A stretch of 61,327 nt of DNA from Alphaproteobacteria bacterium (GCA_030426685.1 JAUHYC010000021.1:1-61327), one strand, 5' to 3'. Shown: positions 18,187 through 26,768, numbered from the stretch's first letter. The notes: a model not told the origin generated them from the letters alone. Translations and numbers: made by a program.

Positions 18187-19244
18187 GCCAAGTCCCCCCA
18201 TTGCAACGGCGTCCCTTCGGCAACAGAGCGGTTAAGCGTTGCTCCGACGAGTTGGTCCCAATGGGCGATCTCAATCCCAACATCAGATCGGAGTGCGATC
18301 AAGTCTTCTGCAGCAATGGGCTCACCAGGGGCAATTGAGCGCGCAGCGACGATTCGGCGCCGGGCATTCTTAATAGCTGAAGCTTCTCCGCTGATGTCAC
18401 GCTGTAGCGTGCCAAACATATCGCGATAGATTGCGAGCTTGTTCATCAAGGCTGTACAGTCGGCTTCGTCCATTGCGTGATAATGATCATTCCCAACACC
18501 GCCCTTGTCATCAGTGAAATGCTTCTCAATTACAACGGCACCCATAATCGCACCTAATTCAAGGGCAGGCATCGCACCATCTTCTTCAGGCTTAACATGA
18601 TCGGAATATCCTATGGCACAGGTGTCTCCGAACAAATGTTGCAGTCGCGTAATTTGGGCAAGTTGCGCATTGGGCGGCAAGGTCGGATAGTTTAGAACAC
18701 AGTGCAGTAAGGCGATCTGCCCCGATCCCGCGCGCTGCAATTCTTCGACCGCGATTGCGATCTCGTCAAACCGCGATGCACCTGTCGACATAATCACTGG
18801 TTTGCCTTTCGCCCCAATCTTTCGCAACAGGGGCACATTGGTGAGATCGGCAGAAGCCACTTTAATATTTGGCGCGAGCTCAGACACTACATCGACCGCA
18901 CCTAAATCGAAGGGCGTGGACATGAAATCAATGCCGCAGTTTTTACATTCTTGAGCCAGAGCGATATACTCGACCTCTCCGAAGCCGTCCCAACGCTGAA
19001 ATAGTTCATGCTGGCTGGAGGCCGCTTCCTTGTTGCGATCCCAATAGGCCGGGCTGGACGCACGTGCGGCAAGAAGGTCGGCTTTGTAGCTCTGGAATTT
19101 TGCGGCGTGGGCACCCGCCTTGGCAATACTGGCAATCATACGCTTGGCGCGATCAAGGTCGCCTTCATGATTAACGCCGATTTCAGCGATCACGTATGGC
19201 GACAAAAACCCATACTCTCGCGAACCTAAGCTAAACTTATTCAT
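18183..19244 (-). CDS. neuB: Nonulosonic acid synthase, NeuB family
   Basis: A 353-residue NeuB-family enzyme that condenses PEP with a 6-carbon N-acetylated aminosugar to a 9-carbon nonulosonic acid. Family marks are YVIAEIGVNHEGDLDRAK, KFQSYKADLLA, FMSTPFD, IMSTGAS, LHCVLNYPT, IGYSDH and the metal-site region VIEKHFT. A C-terminal SAF/antifreeze-like domain follows (ARSIAPGEPIAAEDLIALR). Whether the product is Neu5Ac, legionaminic or pseudaminic acid cannot be told from motifs; a PseG-type hydrolase domain elsewhere in the island favours a diacetylated product. No NeuC, PseB, PseC or PseH is in the window. AGGGA stands seven bases before the ATG. Confidence 0.88.
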   Translation of the reverse strand: MNKFSLGSREYGFLSPYVIAEIGVNHEGDLDRAKRMIASIAKAGAHAAKFQSYKADLLAARASSPAYWDRNKEAASSQHELFQRWDGFGEVEYIALAQECKNCGIDFMSTPFDLGAVDVVSELAPNIKVASADLTNVPLLRKIGAKGKPVIMSTGASRFDEIAIAVEELQRAGSGQIALLHCVLNYPTLPPNAQLAQITRLQHLFGDTCAIGYSDHVKPEEDGAMPALELGAIMGAVVIEKHFTDDKGGVGNDHYHAMDEADCTALMNKLAIYRDMFGTLQRDISGEASAIKNARRRIVAARSIAPGEPIAAEDLIALRSDVGIEIAHWDQLVGATLNRSVAEGTPLQWGDLA

Positions 19245-19278
19245 TTGACATCCCTATCCAAATGTCTTCATTCAGAGT

Positions 19279-21252
19279 TCACAACAGAGGGCTTACGGGC
19301 TTTGCGTAATAATAGGAAGGATCTTGCGCCCTCGGCGCCTCGTCCAACCGTGACGCAAGCTCATCAATATTTTTGACGAAAAGAGCGTCTCCCCTGTCGA
19401 TCACTGGAGCCATATACTCGACCCCTGGTAGATTTACGACAACGGTTCGACATCCCAACAGCATGCCTTCCAGAAGCGTTGTAGAAAAGGCACCAACCTG
19501 AGTTTCAGCTTGCGCTAAAAGTTCAAAAATCACCGGTTGGCGATGTGAAAAGGAAAAATTCACAGGCAGCTCTTCCAGACTTCCGATTTGTTGTTCGTAC
19601 GTTTCCAGCTGTTCACTAGGATGCAGCCGAAAAACGACTTCTTTCTCCGGACAGCGCGCTGCGGTCTCGATTGCCCATTCCACCAGCTGACGCCCTACAA
19701 CGCCTTGGGAAGTGAAAACCACAAGATTTTGGTTGCTATTGCCTTTGGCTTTTTCGGCCATGCCTGTCACGTAGGGCGCGCCAATCGTACGTGGACTGAT
19801 ACCACGCGCAAGCGGGGTCACGTGAGGCCAATAATCACCGAAGCCCCAGAGTTCATCAGGAGCGTAGGGCACTTCCTCTTGTTCAGGCCAGCTATAACCT
19901 AGATGGTACTTTGAAATGAACCCGTGTTGCAGCTCAATCGTGCGTATCCCACACTCTTGTGCGGCCACCATGGCAGCCCGGGTTGTGACGCCATATGCGT
20001 TGGTCAGAAAGAATCGCTCGACAGGGTGTGCCTTCCAGAACTCCACAAAGCCCTGCTGGACGGCCCGAAATTGAACCAAAGCCTTTTGCGACACCAACAC
20101 CAAATCTCCCAAATTGAGGTTCAAGCGGTTTTCGAAAAAAGTCCGCACTCCTTCCAGCACGAGACGTTCTTCAACCGATACAAAGACATCTGATACCTTG
20201 TCCTTTCGAAGCAAGAACTGCGTCACTAAATTGTCGAAATCGACAGCCCCTTCCTTAACCTTTTCACCTTGACCCCGGTCAAGCAGCAGAGCGCGCGAAC
20301 CAGCTTCCTGGCGCAGTGCAAGCGTATAAAGCTCTTCGCCTTGGACCTTACGTGTGGCCATCAGCACAGCAATATCAGCATTAGTAAATGACTTTGTGTT
20401 TCGTTTTAATCCGCCTAGTAACGTCCGCATCGAGTTCTTCATCCGAGACCCCAAAGACGCATGTGCAGTAGAAGCACTCGTCTGTCTCATACGCGCGAGC
20501 ACCGCCCGCGTTGCCGGATTAACTTCGGTTTGTCGCTTCTTTTCGACATGATTGGGATGGGGCGCGTCATAGATGCCAACCAGTTGGGTCAGACGATAGT
20601 ATGTTTGCATTCGAATGAGCGGCCAAACATATATGCCTTCAATGGTAAATCGGGTTAAGCCTAATTCTCTTTCAGCGTCCCAGAAGCATTCACATATTGT
20701 TGGAATGTCGACCTTGGAGACCGGCGTAATATGCGCAAGCGGAGTCGCGATCCGATCGTCTCGCATCAATCCCGCTACCGCCGCAGCCTTTGCATTGCGC
20801 AATCCGACCGTATCGGAACCTCTCGCCATCTCCTCATCAACGATTTTCTCGCTGCGGGCAAAATCCCCCAACATTTGATGAGCATGGGCGCGATTGATCA
20901 CTGTTGCGATCCAGGCGGAGCTTCGATTTGCGCGGTTATTACCTGTAAGAGCGGCCACCTTATCCCACCTGGCTGCACTGAGGGCCCAATCTTCTGCTTT
21001 TGTACTGATCCGGGCAGCTTCCGCAAATAAGTCCGCTCGGTCAGCGGACAAATCAATAGCCTTCGCAATATACTCTTCCGCCTGCGCACTACGACCCGCC
21101 ATTCGCATGGAGCGCGCGCCTTTAAACAAGTAGTTAGGGTTATTGCTACCTTGGGCGCATCCTAGAACTACCTCCCAAGCATCTGCTGCCTCTCGCCAAT
21201 TCTTGTTCTCGAAAGCCGTCTGAGCGCTGGCCAAAAGCGTTTTGAACTTCAT
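19279..21252 (-). CDS. Surface carbohydrate biosynthesis protein (GT-B-like, TPR N-terminus)
   Basis: A 657-residue protein. The first 170 residues look like TPR helices (AFENKNWREAADAWEVVLG, DLFAEAARISTKAEDWALSA). The C-terminal third contains IRTIELQHGFISKYHLGY, PDELWGFGDYW, VVFRLHPSEQ and a late FSTTLLEGMLLGCRTVVVN. This pattern is shared by capsule synthesis and CDP-glycerol/sialyl-type GT-B transferases, with His in HG and HP. It is the first gene of the unit with NeuB, so it may be the nonulosonyl transferase; that is an inference. ATG 21252 was chosen because AAAGGA lies upstream; the frame also opens at 21294. Confidence 0.65.
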   Translation of the reverse strand: MKFKTLLASAQTAFENKNWREAADAWEVVLGCAQGSNNPNYLFKGARSMRMAGRSAQAEEYIAKAIDLSADRADLFAEAARISTKAEDWALSAARWDKVAALTGNNRANRSSAWIATVINRAHAHQMLGDFARSEKIVDEEMARGSDTVGLRNAKAAAVAGLMRDDRIATPLAHITPVSKVDIPTICECFWDAERELGLTRFTIEGIYVWPLIRMQTYYRLTQLVGIYDAPHPNHVEKKRQTEVNPATRAVLARMRQTSASTAHASLGSRMKNSMRTLLGGLKRNTKSFTNADIAVLMATRKVQGEELYTLALRQEAGSRALLLDRGQGEKVKEGAVDFDNLVTQFLLRKDKVSDVFVSVEERLVLEGVRTFFENRLNLNLGDLVLVSQKALVQFRAVQQGFVEFWKAHPVERFFLTNAYGVTTRAAMVAAQECGIRTIELQHGFISKYHLGYSWPEQEEVPYAPDELWGFGDYWPHVTPLARGISPRTIGAPYVTGMAEKAKGNSNQNLVVFTSQGVVGRQLVEWAIETAARCPEKEVVFRLHPSEQLETYEQQIGSLEELPVNFSFSHRQPVIFELLAQAETQVGAFSTTLLEGMLLGCRTVVVNLPGVEYMAPVIDRGDALFVKNIDELASRLDEAPRAQDPSYYYAKPVSPLL

Positions 21253-21735
21253 GGGATGCCGGTCCTTTTCTGGGTAGCCAAGCCGTGGTAACAACTTCGA
21301 CTAGAGACCTGAAGTCCTGAATAGCACTATAAAGCTAAACGACTGAGCATTGTCGCAGAACTTTGAGCAAGTCGGAGTGTCTTAACGCCTATAGGAAAAT
21401 TGGGCGACTAGGTCCCAGACTAATTGATTTGCCGCCAGTGTCTGACGTCAGACACTTGGCAGTGCTATGCCAGCGGTGTCTCTTGGTCGTAGGTTCTCCT
21501 TATCAGAACCACGACCCGGTCAATATCTACAAAACCTGTTGTCCATTACCGGGGACGAACTCCAACAGGGGGTAAAAATTCCATGCCGACTGACACTCCG
21601 CTGTTGCTTCTAGCCCGGTGCCGGAACTGCAGGCAAGCAAGAGCAACCACAGTTTTATCTGCGCAGCGGGAGTTATTGTTCGACACTGTGAAGATTCACT
21701 TCCCGCTCGAGAGCCATATGCGGCCAAGGCACTTG
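21253..21735. other. Gap between glycan unit and mobile module
   Basis: About 480 bases without a credible gene. They should contain the promoter of the leftward glycan unit. The one clear structure is the 20-bp perfect palindrome at 21437-21456. The integrase gene of the mobile module ends at 21736 on the minus strand, reading toward this gap. Confidence 0.5.
21437..21456. repeat. Perfect 20-bp palindrome
   Basis: AGTGTCTGACGTCAGACACT is its own reverse complement over all 20 bases. The flanks add GCC on the left and GGC on the right with a one-base T bulge. It lies about 185 bases upstream of the 657-residue glycan protein start and 280 bases beyond the end of the HTH integrase gene. It could be an operator for a dimeric regulator, a recombination site of the mobile module or a hairpin. 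No T-run follows, so an intrinsic terminator is unlikely. Confidence 0.7.
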
Positions 21736-23361
21736 CTAGAGTGAACTTTGTTCCAGCACCTCATCTCCATCGCGGGCGGCTGCACGTTTTTCGGCCAAGC
21801 GCTTGGCCATGTTGTACTCGTCACTGCCTCGCGCGAAGCGGCTTTCATAGTAGTCGAGCACCATTGCGTTTTCCTTGGCAGTTAGCAAATCACCAGTAGA
21901 AAGCCCCTCGATGATGCTGCGGCGTTGCTGGTCAGACATTTTTCCATAATAGATTTCCGTAATTTTTTCGTTCGTATGGCCAAGGTTCAGGGACCAGGCT
22001 TTGCGATCTTTTGGAGAGGTGCAAAGCTCATCACCAAGCACCTTGAGCGTATCGCGAACGGAGTGTGGAGTGCATTTGCGCCCGATCAACGAGGTGGCAA
22101 AGTCAAACGCACCGCTCACGGCTGAGGAGGATTGCATCGGAGGCACCGCGCCGATCTCTGGACCGCGTTGTTTCAGATGTACGATCTCGGGGAACACGGC
22201 GTCGTCTTGGGTGAAGCCTAAGCCAGCCAACTCCGAAAGCCAGATGATGAGGATTTTTTGGAAGGCCTCAGTGCGCGGGAAGAAGACGCTGCGAAAGCTC
22301 TTCCCATTCTTTGCACGCATTTCTGTGGCGTCCTGAACCAGTTCCTTTTTATCCAGATCAATGTGTTTCAGTCGCAATGTCGTGAGGGCAGCGGCGCGTA
22401 ACCCACTGGTATAAGCGCAAGCCACCATGGCTCGGTCACGGCGCTCTGCAACCGTGCGATCAGGCATCTTCTCCAGCATCTTTTCCGCCTGCTCGATCGT
22501 CAGATAGTCGCGATCGTCGCGAGGCAGGGTTTTGGCGTGTACCGCCTTTGGAAGTTCGAGGCAGAGCAGAATGTTCTGGCTCAACCGCTTGTAGCCGTCC
22601 TGAAGCCGGAGCCATTCGAAGAACTGACGAACCTGCGACGCGTGATGCCGGATGGTGGAATTGCTTAGGCCGCCATGCTCTTTGGGGGTTTGGCCGAGTT
22701 TGACCAAATGATCACGAAAGGCTGCGGCGTCTTTCGGCGTGACTTTATCGAAGGCTTTGCCACCCATGCAAACCTCCAACATGCGGATGCTGCGCAGATG
22801 GGCACGAATGGTCGAAACCTCATAGCGTCCGGCATAGGTTTGCCACTCATGCACGATCCGATCGTTTGTCGGGTACCAAACCGTCTCGCGAAAGTCGGGT
22901 TTATTCCCGGTATCAACTGGGATCTCGCAATTACTTTCGTCTATTAGAGCCAGGCTGGTACCTGACATGAGGCATTTTTCTATGCTGTCGTATTCTGTCG
23001 CTTTCAGTAACTTTGTTACCTGGGCATCGCAGACTGCGCAGACTCCAACTGCCATGTGCCTACAACTGGAAGTAGTCATGAGCGAGATCGACTGAGGAGC
23101 GGGATAACCTGCACTACCGCAACTCAAACAATTGAACTCACCCTGCTTCAGTTTAGCCCGCGGTTTGCGTTTCTGGCCATTGTGGTAGCGTTGCAGCTCA
23201 GCCCCACGAAAAACAAAAGGGCGCTGATCGTCCGATTTCCGCAGGCCGGATTTCATCCAGTCGGTGATTGCATTGCGGCGAACGTTGTAGATTTTGCAAA
23301 GCTCTTCCACCGAATAGACCTGGTCCTGGCAGACCTTCACTTTGTAGTGGGCCCGCGTCAT
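21736..23361 (-). CDS. Tyrosine recombinase with N-terminal HTH and Cys motifs
   Basis: A 541-residue site-specific recombinase. The C-terminal catalytic domain has Arg in TSGLRAAALTTLRL, HSVR as the HxxR box, His in NLGHTNEKITE and the Tyr nucleophile in YYGK, so it looks active. Residues about 17-40 form a small HTH (EELCKIYNVRRNAITDWMKSG). Residues 78-111 hold two Cys pairs (Cys78/81 and Cys108/111, with Cys100 between) that could bind zinc. This is longer and more elaborate than usual integrases of about 400 residues. It overlaps the AlpA-like gene upstream by four bases. It may mobilise the module or the glycan island. Confidence 0.85.
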   Translation of the reverse strand: MTRAHYKVKVCQDQVYSVEELCKIYNVRRNAITDWMKSGLRKSDDQRPFVFRGAELQRYHNGQKRKPRAKLKQGEFNCLSCGSAGYPAPQSISLMTTSSCRHMAVGVCAVCDAQVTKLLKATEYDSIEKCLMSGTSLALIDESNCEIPVDTGNKPDFRETVWYPTNDRIVHEWQTYAGRYEVSTIRAHLRSIRMLEVCMGGKAFDKVTPKDAAAFRDHLVKLGQTPKEHGGLSNSTIRHHASQVRQFFEWLRLQDGYKRLSQNILLCLELPKAVHAKTLPRDDRDYLTIEQAEKMLEKMPDRTVAERRDRAMVACAYTSGLRAAALTTLRLKHIDLDKKELVQDATEMRAKNGKSFRSVFFPRTEAFQKILIIWLSELAGLGFTQDDAVFPEIVHLKQRGPEIGAVPPMQSSSAVSGAFDFATSLIGRKCTPHSVRDTLKVLGDELCTSPKDRKAWSLNLGHTNEKITEIYYGKMSDQQRRSIIEGLSTGDLLTAKENAMVLDYYESRFARGSDEYNMAKRLAEKRAAARDGDEVLEQSSL

Positions 23362-23774
23362 ATCACACGCCCCGATTTGCGACTTTTCTTTTTGGTTTGG
23401 TGCGATGCCTCAGCCAGCTTTTCCTCAAACGCGAGCAGGCTGGACAGACGCCAGCGACTGCTGTTCGGGGGCAGCTTGATCGGTGCTGGCAGAACACCAA
23501 GCTCCACGCGTTTCCAGACTGTTTGGCGGGCGATGCCGAAGCGTTTGGCGACTTCAACGTCTTTGAGATAGCGCTCGTCTTCGCCGAGGTTTTTAGCCTC
23601 TTTTGCCTCCAATGCAGCGAACTGCACTGACGTCAGAGCAGGCGGGTTAGAATGAGAGTGGAACTGAACCTGTGCCTCGCCCTTGTCCGTGACACGTTCG
23701 GACGGGTGCGATGCGGCAGTAGAGGGATCTGCGAACAGATCCCCCATTGCAGAATCGTGCCTGTATTTAACCAT
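23358..23774 (-). CDS. AlpA/excisionase-like HTH protein
   Basis: A 138-residue protein whose C-terminal half is an AlpA-type winged HTH (YLKDVEVAKRFGIARQTVWK, then GVLPAPIKLPPNSSRWRLSS). The N-terminal half is polar and low in complexity. Such proteins act as excisionases or activators of integrase genes in mobile elements. GGAGGT four bases before ATG 23774 favours that start over ATG 23786. The stop overlaps the recombinase start by four bases, so the two are translationally coupled and probably work together in excision or control. Confidence 0.8.
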   Translation of the reverse strand: MVKYRHDSAMGDLFADPSTAASHPSERVTDKGEAQVQFHSHSNPPALTSVQFAALEAKEAKNLGEDERYLKDVEVAKRFGIARQTVWKRVELGVLPAPIKLPPNSSRWRLSSLLAFEEKLAEASHQTKKKSRKSGRVI

Positions 23775-23834
23775 CGGCACCTCCATTCAGAGATGCCCGG
23801 TTTTGGGGAAGAGAAAAGTTCGGGAACTGGTGCA

Positions 23835-24035
23835 TCAGGCGCCCTCCCGCAGGAGTTCGCGGATGTCACCAACACGCCAAGCTGTGGTACGAGGCCCGAG
23901 GCGTACTGGCTGGGGGAAGCGCCCAGCGCGGACGCCTGCCCACCACGTCGAACGGGATACAGGTACGGGACCGTGGGGATGCAGAATCTGCTTTTCGCGC
24001 AGCAGCGCGTCGTCGGGAAGATCGTCAAAACGCAT
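23835..24035 (-). CDS. Small AlpA-family regulator
   Basis: A 66-residue protein made up almost entirely of an AlpA-type HTH: LLREKQILHPHG, the recognition region VSRSTWWAGVRAGRFPQPVRLG, then TTAWRVGDIRELL. AlpA proteins regulate integrase genes of prophages and islands. It lies 60 bases upstream of the second AlpA-like gene and directly downstream of the paired palindromes at 24097-24129, which are good candidates for its own or a partner's operator. No strong ribosome site is visible. Confidence 0.8.
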   Translation of the reverse strand: MRFDDLPDDALLREKQILHPHGPVPVSRSTWWAGVRAGRFPQPVRLGPRTTAWRVGDIRELLREGA

Positions 24036-24096
24036 CGTAAGCCATCTATGTTTGTTACAGATGGTCTAAGGCTGACGAGGTCCGATCTTGTGCAGT

Positions 24097-24129
24097 GTGG
24101 ATCCACGAAACTCGATCGTGGATCCACGA
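24097..24129. promoter_or_regulatory. Two direct copies of a palindromic operator-like site
   Basis: GTGGATCCACGA occurs at 24097-24108 and again at 24118-24129. Its first ten bases form a perfect palindrome each time. The copies are 21 bases apart, two helical turns, so proteins bound there would lie on the same DNA face. The pair ends about 60 bases upstream of the small AlpA gene and just past the stop of the upstream unknown gene. It looks like an operator for a dimeric regulator of the mobile module. Confidence 0.55.
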
Positions 24130-24151
24130 TGTGATTCATATTTTTAAGGTC

Positions 24152-25171
24152 TTAATCACTCCAATAGTCGCCATCGACGTGCAATTCACTGGCCTCCTTT
24201 AGAAGCTTGCGAACCGTTTGCTGGTCCACTCCGCAGCCAAGTTCAGCAGCTTTGTCCGCAATCTGTTTCGGTACATCAGAGCGTTTTGGAATGGGCGTAT
24301 AGCTGTAGCCGTCCACTGCGCAGGCGATGAGGGCCTTTTGAAGCGTTGCGATCCGCGTTGAGTTTGCGGATTTTTGAGCTCGGCTGAGTTCTGCAGACGA
24401 AGTGGCCTCCAGCTTTGCCTCCAAATCTGACAGGCGCTCATCTTTTACCCGCAGCATATCTCGAAGTTTCTCGTTCTCTGCGACGGTTTCAGTATTCTCG
24501 ACCACCTTATCCGGGTACCGGTTGTTGTGACCCGGCATCCCCACAGCACGCCGCCATGCAGGGGACACATAATACCCCCGTTTCGCCAGCCAGTGCAGAT
24601 AGTCCTTGGCAGGCGCCTTCTCACTGATCTCCCCTATCTCCAACGCCCTTTCCAAAATCAGGAACCTGTCGTCACGCTCACGAATCGTCTCCCCGGTTTC
24701 CGGGGCGTTCCCACGCCAGCCATCTGTAGTGAATGGATTGAAGTTCAGGGACAAATCGATTGCCTCGCGGGCTGTCCAATAGGGTTTTCGGGCCCACTCC
24801 CCGATCAGACGTCGTTCCTGTCTGGCGTACTTCGCGGAGAACATTTCCTGTCTGCGATGAGCAAAGTGCTGGCCATCAAATGCGATCGGGCCTTCCGGCG
24901 TGACGGCAAGCCACCAATCCGTATGGAACGCCAGGTTGTTACGCTCTGCCCACCAAAGCCAGAACTCGGGTGCGCCAAATCGTTCACCTGACCGCTTCGC
25001 TCTGGTCAATAGCGCGCTATGGTCTTCCAGCACCTGTGCGGCTCCGGCATCTTCTGGCGAGATGCCCAGCGCCAACAGGACCGCTTCTTCAAGAGACCAA
25101 CTGTTCTGATAGATCCAAGCCTGCATCAATTGTTCAGCAGGTTGTACCGGGGCCTGTTCACATTCAATCAT
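24152..25171 (-). CDS. Unknown protein of the mobile module
   Basis: A 339-residue protein with no recognised domain. Visible features are a Trp-rich N-terminal half (AWIYQNSWSLEEAVLLALG, FWLWWAERNNLAFHTDWW), a predicted coiled coil near residues 230-265 (ENEKLRDMLRVKDERLSDLE) and a C-terminal part that could be a small HTH (KQIADKAAELGCGVDQQTVRKLL). Its start overlaps the P4-type integrase stop by eight bases, so it is co-transcribed with that gene. A role in DNA handling or regulation of the element is a guess from context only. Confidence 0.7.
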   Translation of the reverse strand: MIECEQAPVQPAEQLMQAWIYQNSWSLEEAVLLALGISPEDAGAAQVLEDHSALLTRAKRSGERFGAPEFWLWWAERNNLAFHTDWWLAVTPEGPIAFDGQHFAHRRQEMFSAKYARQERRLIGEWARKPYWTAREAIDLSLNFNPFTTDGWRGNAPETGETIRERDDRFLILERALEIGEISEKAPAKDYLHWLAKRGYYVSPAWRRAVGMPGHNNRYPDKVVENTETVAENEKLRDMLRVKDERLSDLEAKLEATSSAELSRAQKSANSTRIATLQKALIACAVDGYSYTPIPKRSDVPKQIADKAAELGCGVDQQTVRKLLKEASELHVDGDYWSD

Positions 25172-26369
25172 GTCCCAGTTTTTCCTTCTTCATCTTGTCA
25201 AGCTGATCTGCCCACCACTGTGACAACTCAACTCGCTCATCCCAGTGTGCACCGCGTGCGTATGCCCGGCGGATTTCGTTCTTTTCCACATGGGCAAGGG
25301 CTCGCTCAATGGCGTCCGGATGCCAGCGGCCGGATTCATTGGCCAGAGTGGAAAACATCGCCCGAAAGCCATGCGCCGTCATCTCGTCCTTCTCAAAACC
25401 CATGCGGCGCAGTGCGGCATTCAATGTATTGTCGCTCATGCAGCGTTTGGATGAACGAACCGATGGAAAGAGTAACTTGCCCCAGCCTGACAAGTCGCGC
25501 AGTTCCTTCAAGTAACCGAAGGTTTGGCGGGACAGCGGTATCGTGTGAGGTCGCCGCATCTTGGCGCGATGCGCCGGGACGGTCCACACCATTTTGGCTT
25601 CATCGATCTCATCCCACTCCGCCATTCGTAATTCCCCGGGGCGCAGGGCAGTCAACGCGAGCAGTTGCAACGCGAGGCGCGTCGTTCTTTGGCCGGCAAA
25701 CGCGTCGATGGCCCGGAGCAACGCACCGACTTGCACCGGGTCAGTGATTGCCGCACGGTGCTGCACCTGGGGGCGGATCAGGGCATCCTTCAAGCCATAG
25801 GTCGGATCATTGTCCGCCAGTCCCAGCGCGATGGCATAGCGAAAGACAGCCCCGGCAGCAGACCGCATCCGTACCGCGCTTTCGTGATTACCTTTTTTTT
25901 CCATCTTCTGGAGCGGAGCCAGAATATCCCGAGCCGTTATTTGCGTGATCGGCATATTCCCGAGGTCTGCACAAAGATGCCGGTGAAACCAGGCGGTCTT
26001 TTTCAGTGTTGCTTCGGCACGGCCTTCTCTGCGCTTCTTCTCCAGCAGTTCTGCCGCCAACTTGGAGAAGGTAGCGTTGTTCTCTGCCTCATCTCTGGCT
26101 TTCTTGTCTTTGCGAACGCTGGAAGGATCTGCACCTTTTGCGATCAGACTGCGGGCGTCGTCCCGTTTCCGTCGCGCATCGGCCAGTGTCACTTCAGGAT
26201 ACTTGCCCAGAGCCAGCAGCTTTTCCTTCTGGAGCCAACGATACTTGAAGCGCCAGAGTTTCGAACCGTTCGGCTTCACAAGCAAATAAAGTCCGTCAAA
26301 GTCGGCCTTCTTGTAGGGCGTCTCCCTGGGCTTCAGAGACCGAATCCGTGCGTCACTCAAGACACGCAT
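25164..26369 (-). CDS. P4-type tyrosine integrase
   Basis: A 401-residue integrase of the P4 class, which inserts genomic islands at tRNA 3' ends. The N-terminal DUF4102 arm-binding domain (SDARIRSLKPRETPYKKAD, LYLLVKPNGSKLWRFKY, LALGKYPEVTLADAR) is complete. The catalytic residues are Arg in ALRPGELRMAEW, HGFR, His in ALAHVEKN and the Tyr in RRAYARG. The ATG at 26369 has GGAAGG eight bases upstream; a frame extending to 26432 would run through the GGGGTAC repeats. It sits about 160 bases from the 3' end of tRNA-Thr(CGT), the expected target. Confidence 0.92.
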   Translation of the reverse strand: MRVLSDARIRSLKPRETPYKKADFDGLYLLVKPNGSKLWRFKYRWLQKEKLLALGKYPEVTLADARRKRDDARSLIAKGADPSSVRKDKKARDEAENNATFSKLAAELLEKKRREGRAEATLKKTAWFHRHLCADLGNMPITQITARDILAPLQKMEKKGNHESAVRMRSAAGAVFRYAIALGLADNDPTYGLKDALIRPQVQHRAAITDPVQVGALLRAIDAFAGQRTTRLALQLLALTALRPGELRMAEWDEIDEAKMVWTVPAHRAKMRRPHTIPLSRQTFGYLKELRDLSGWGKLLFPSVRSSKRCMSDNTLNAALRRMGFEKDEMTAHGFRAMFSTLANESGRWHPDAIERALAHVEKNEIRRAYARGAHWDERVELSQWWADQLDKMKKEKLGHD

Positions 26370-26370
26370 T

Positions 26371-26430
26371 GGGGGTACCTTCCAGTTATCGTGTTGCACG
26401 TACCCCCAACGGTACCCCCATCTGGGGTAC
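26371..26430. repeat. Four GGGGTAC repeats upstream of the integrase
   Basis: The core GGGGTAC or its complement appears four times in 60 bases: GGGGGTACC at 26371-26379, GTACCCCC at 26400-26407, GGTACCCCC at 26411-26419 and GGGGTAC at 26424-26430. The mixed orientation and the position between a P4-type integrase start and its tRNA fit arm-type binding sites for the integrase. They may also autoregulate it. Confidence 0.55.
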
Positions 26431-26532
26431 ATTTCAGCGAACGCGGCGGGACAGCATCGGACAAACTTTCAGCATAAACCCTGCTAAAACAAGCTACTAT
26501 CGGCTTAGATCGGACGCAACTGGATGATTATG

Positions 26533-26608
26533 TGGTGCCTCAAGAGGGACTCGAACCCCCGACCTTGTCCTTACGAAGGACCTGCTCTACCAGCTGAGCT
26601 ATTGAGGC
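26533..26608 (-). tRNA. tRNA-Thr (CGT)
   Basis: A complete 76-base tRNA on the minus strand with encoded CCA. The acceptor GCCTCAA pairs with TTGAGGC, the D stem is GCTC/GAGC, and the anticodon loop TTCGTAA gives anticodon CGT. The T loop is TTCGAGT. The top anticodon-stem pair is a mismatch (G27-A43). The 3' end faces the P4-type integrase, so this is the likely attachment site of the island. No second copy of the 3' half was found by eye in the window, so the other att end may lie outside or be diverged. Confidence 0.95.
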
Positions 26609-26768
26609 GGTGCGCCAGCCATTTACCCTCAGGACGCAAGCCATGCAAGGGGCAGAACACGCGAATGGCGGTGCGGTTGACCCGTTTGAATTCATCCCCC
26701 ATCCTGACCCAGGCTGAACCGGTTGGCGGGTTCGGCCTGAAAATCAGATATTTGGCAAGGTCGTTTGG

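Noticed and set aside
26533..26608. A second att copy of the tRNA-Thr or tRNA-Leu 3' end inside the island
   Set aside because: No repeat of either tRNA 3' half was found by eye; a computed search could still find a diverged one.
26643..26717. A 24-residue small ORF ahead of ycaO as a RiPP precursor
   Set aside because: It has AGGA upstream but contains no Cys, Ser or Thr, the usual residues for azoline formation, and shows no leader-core pattern.
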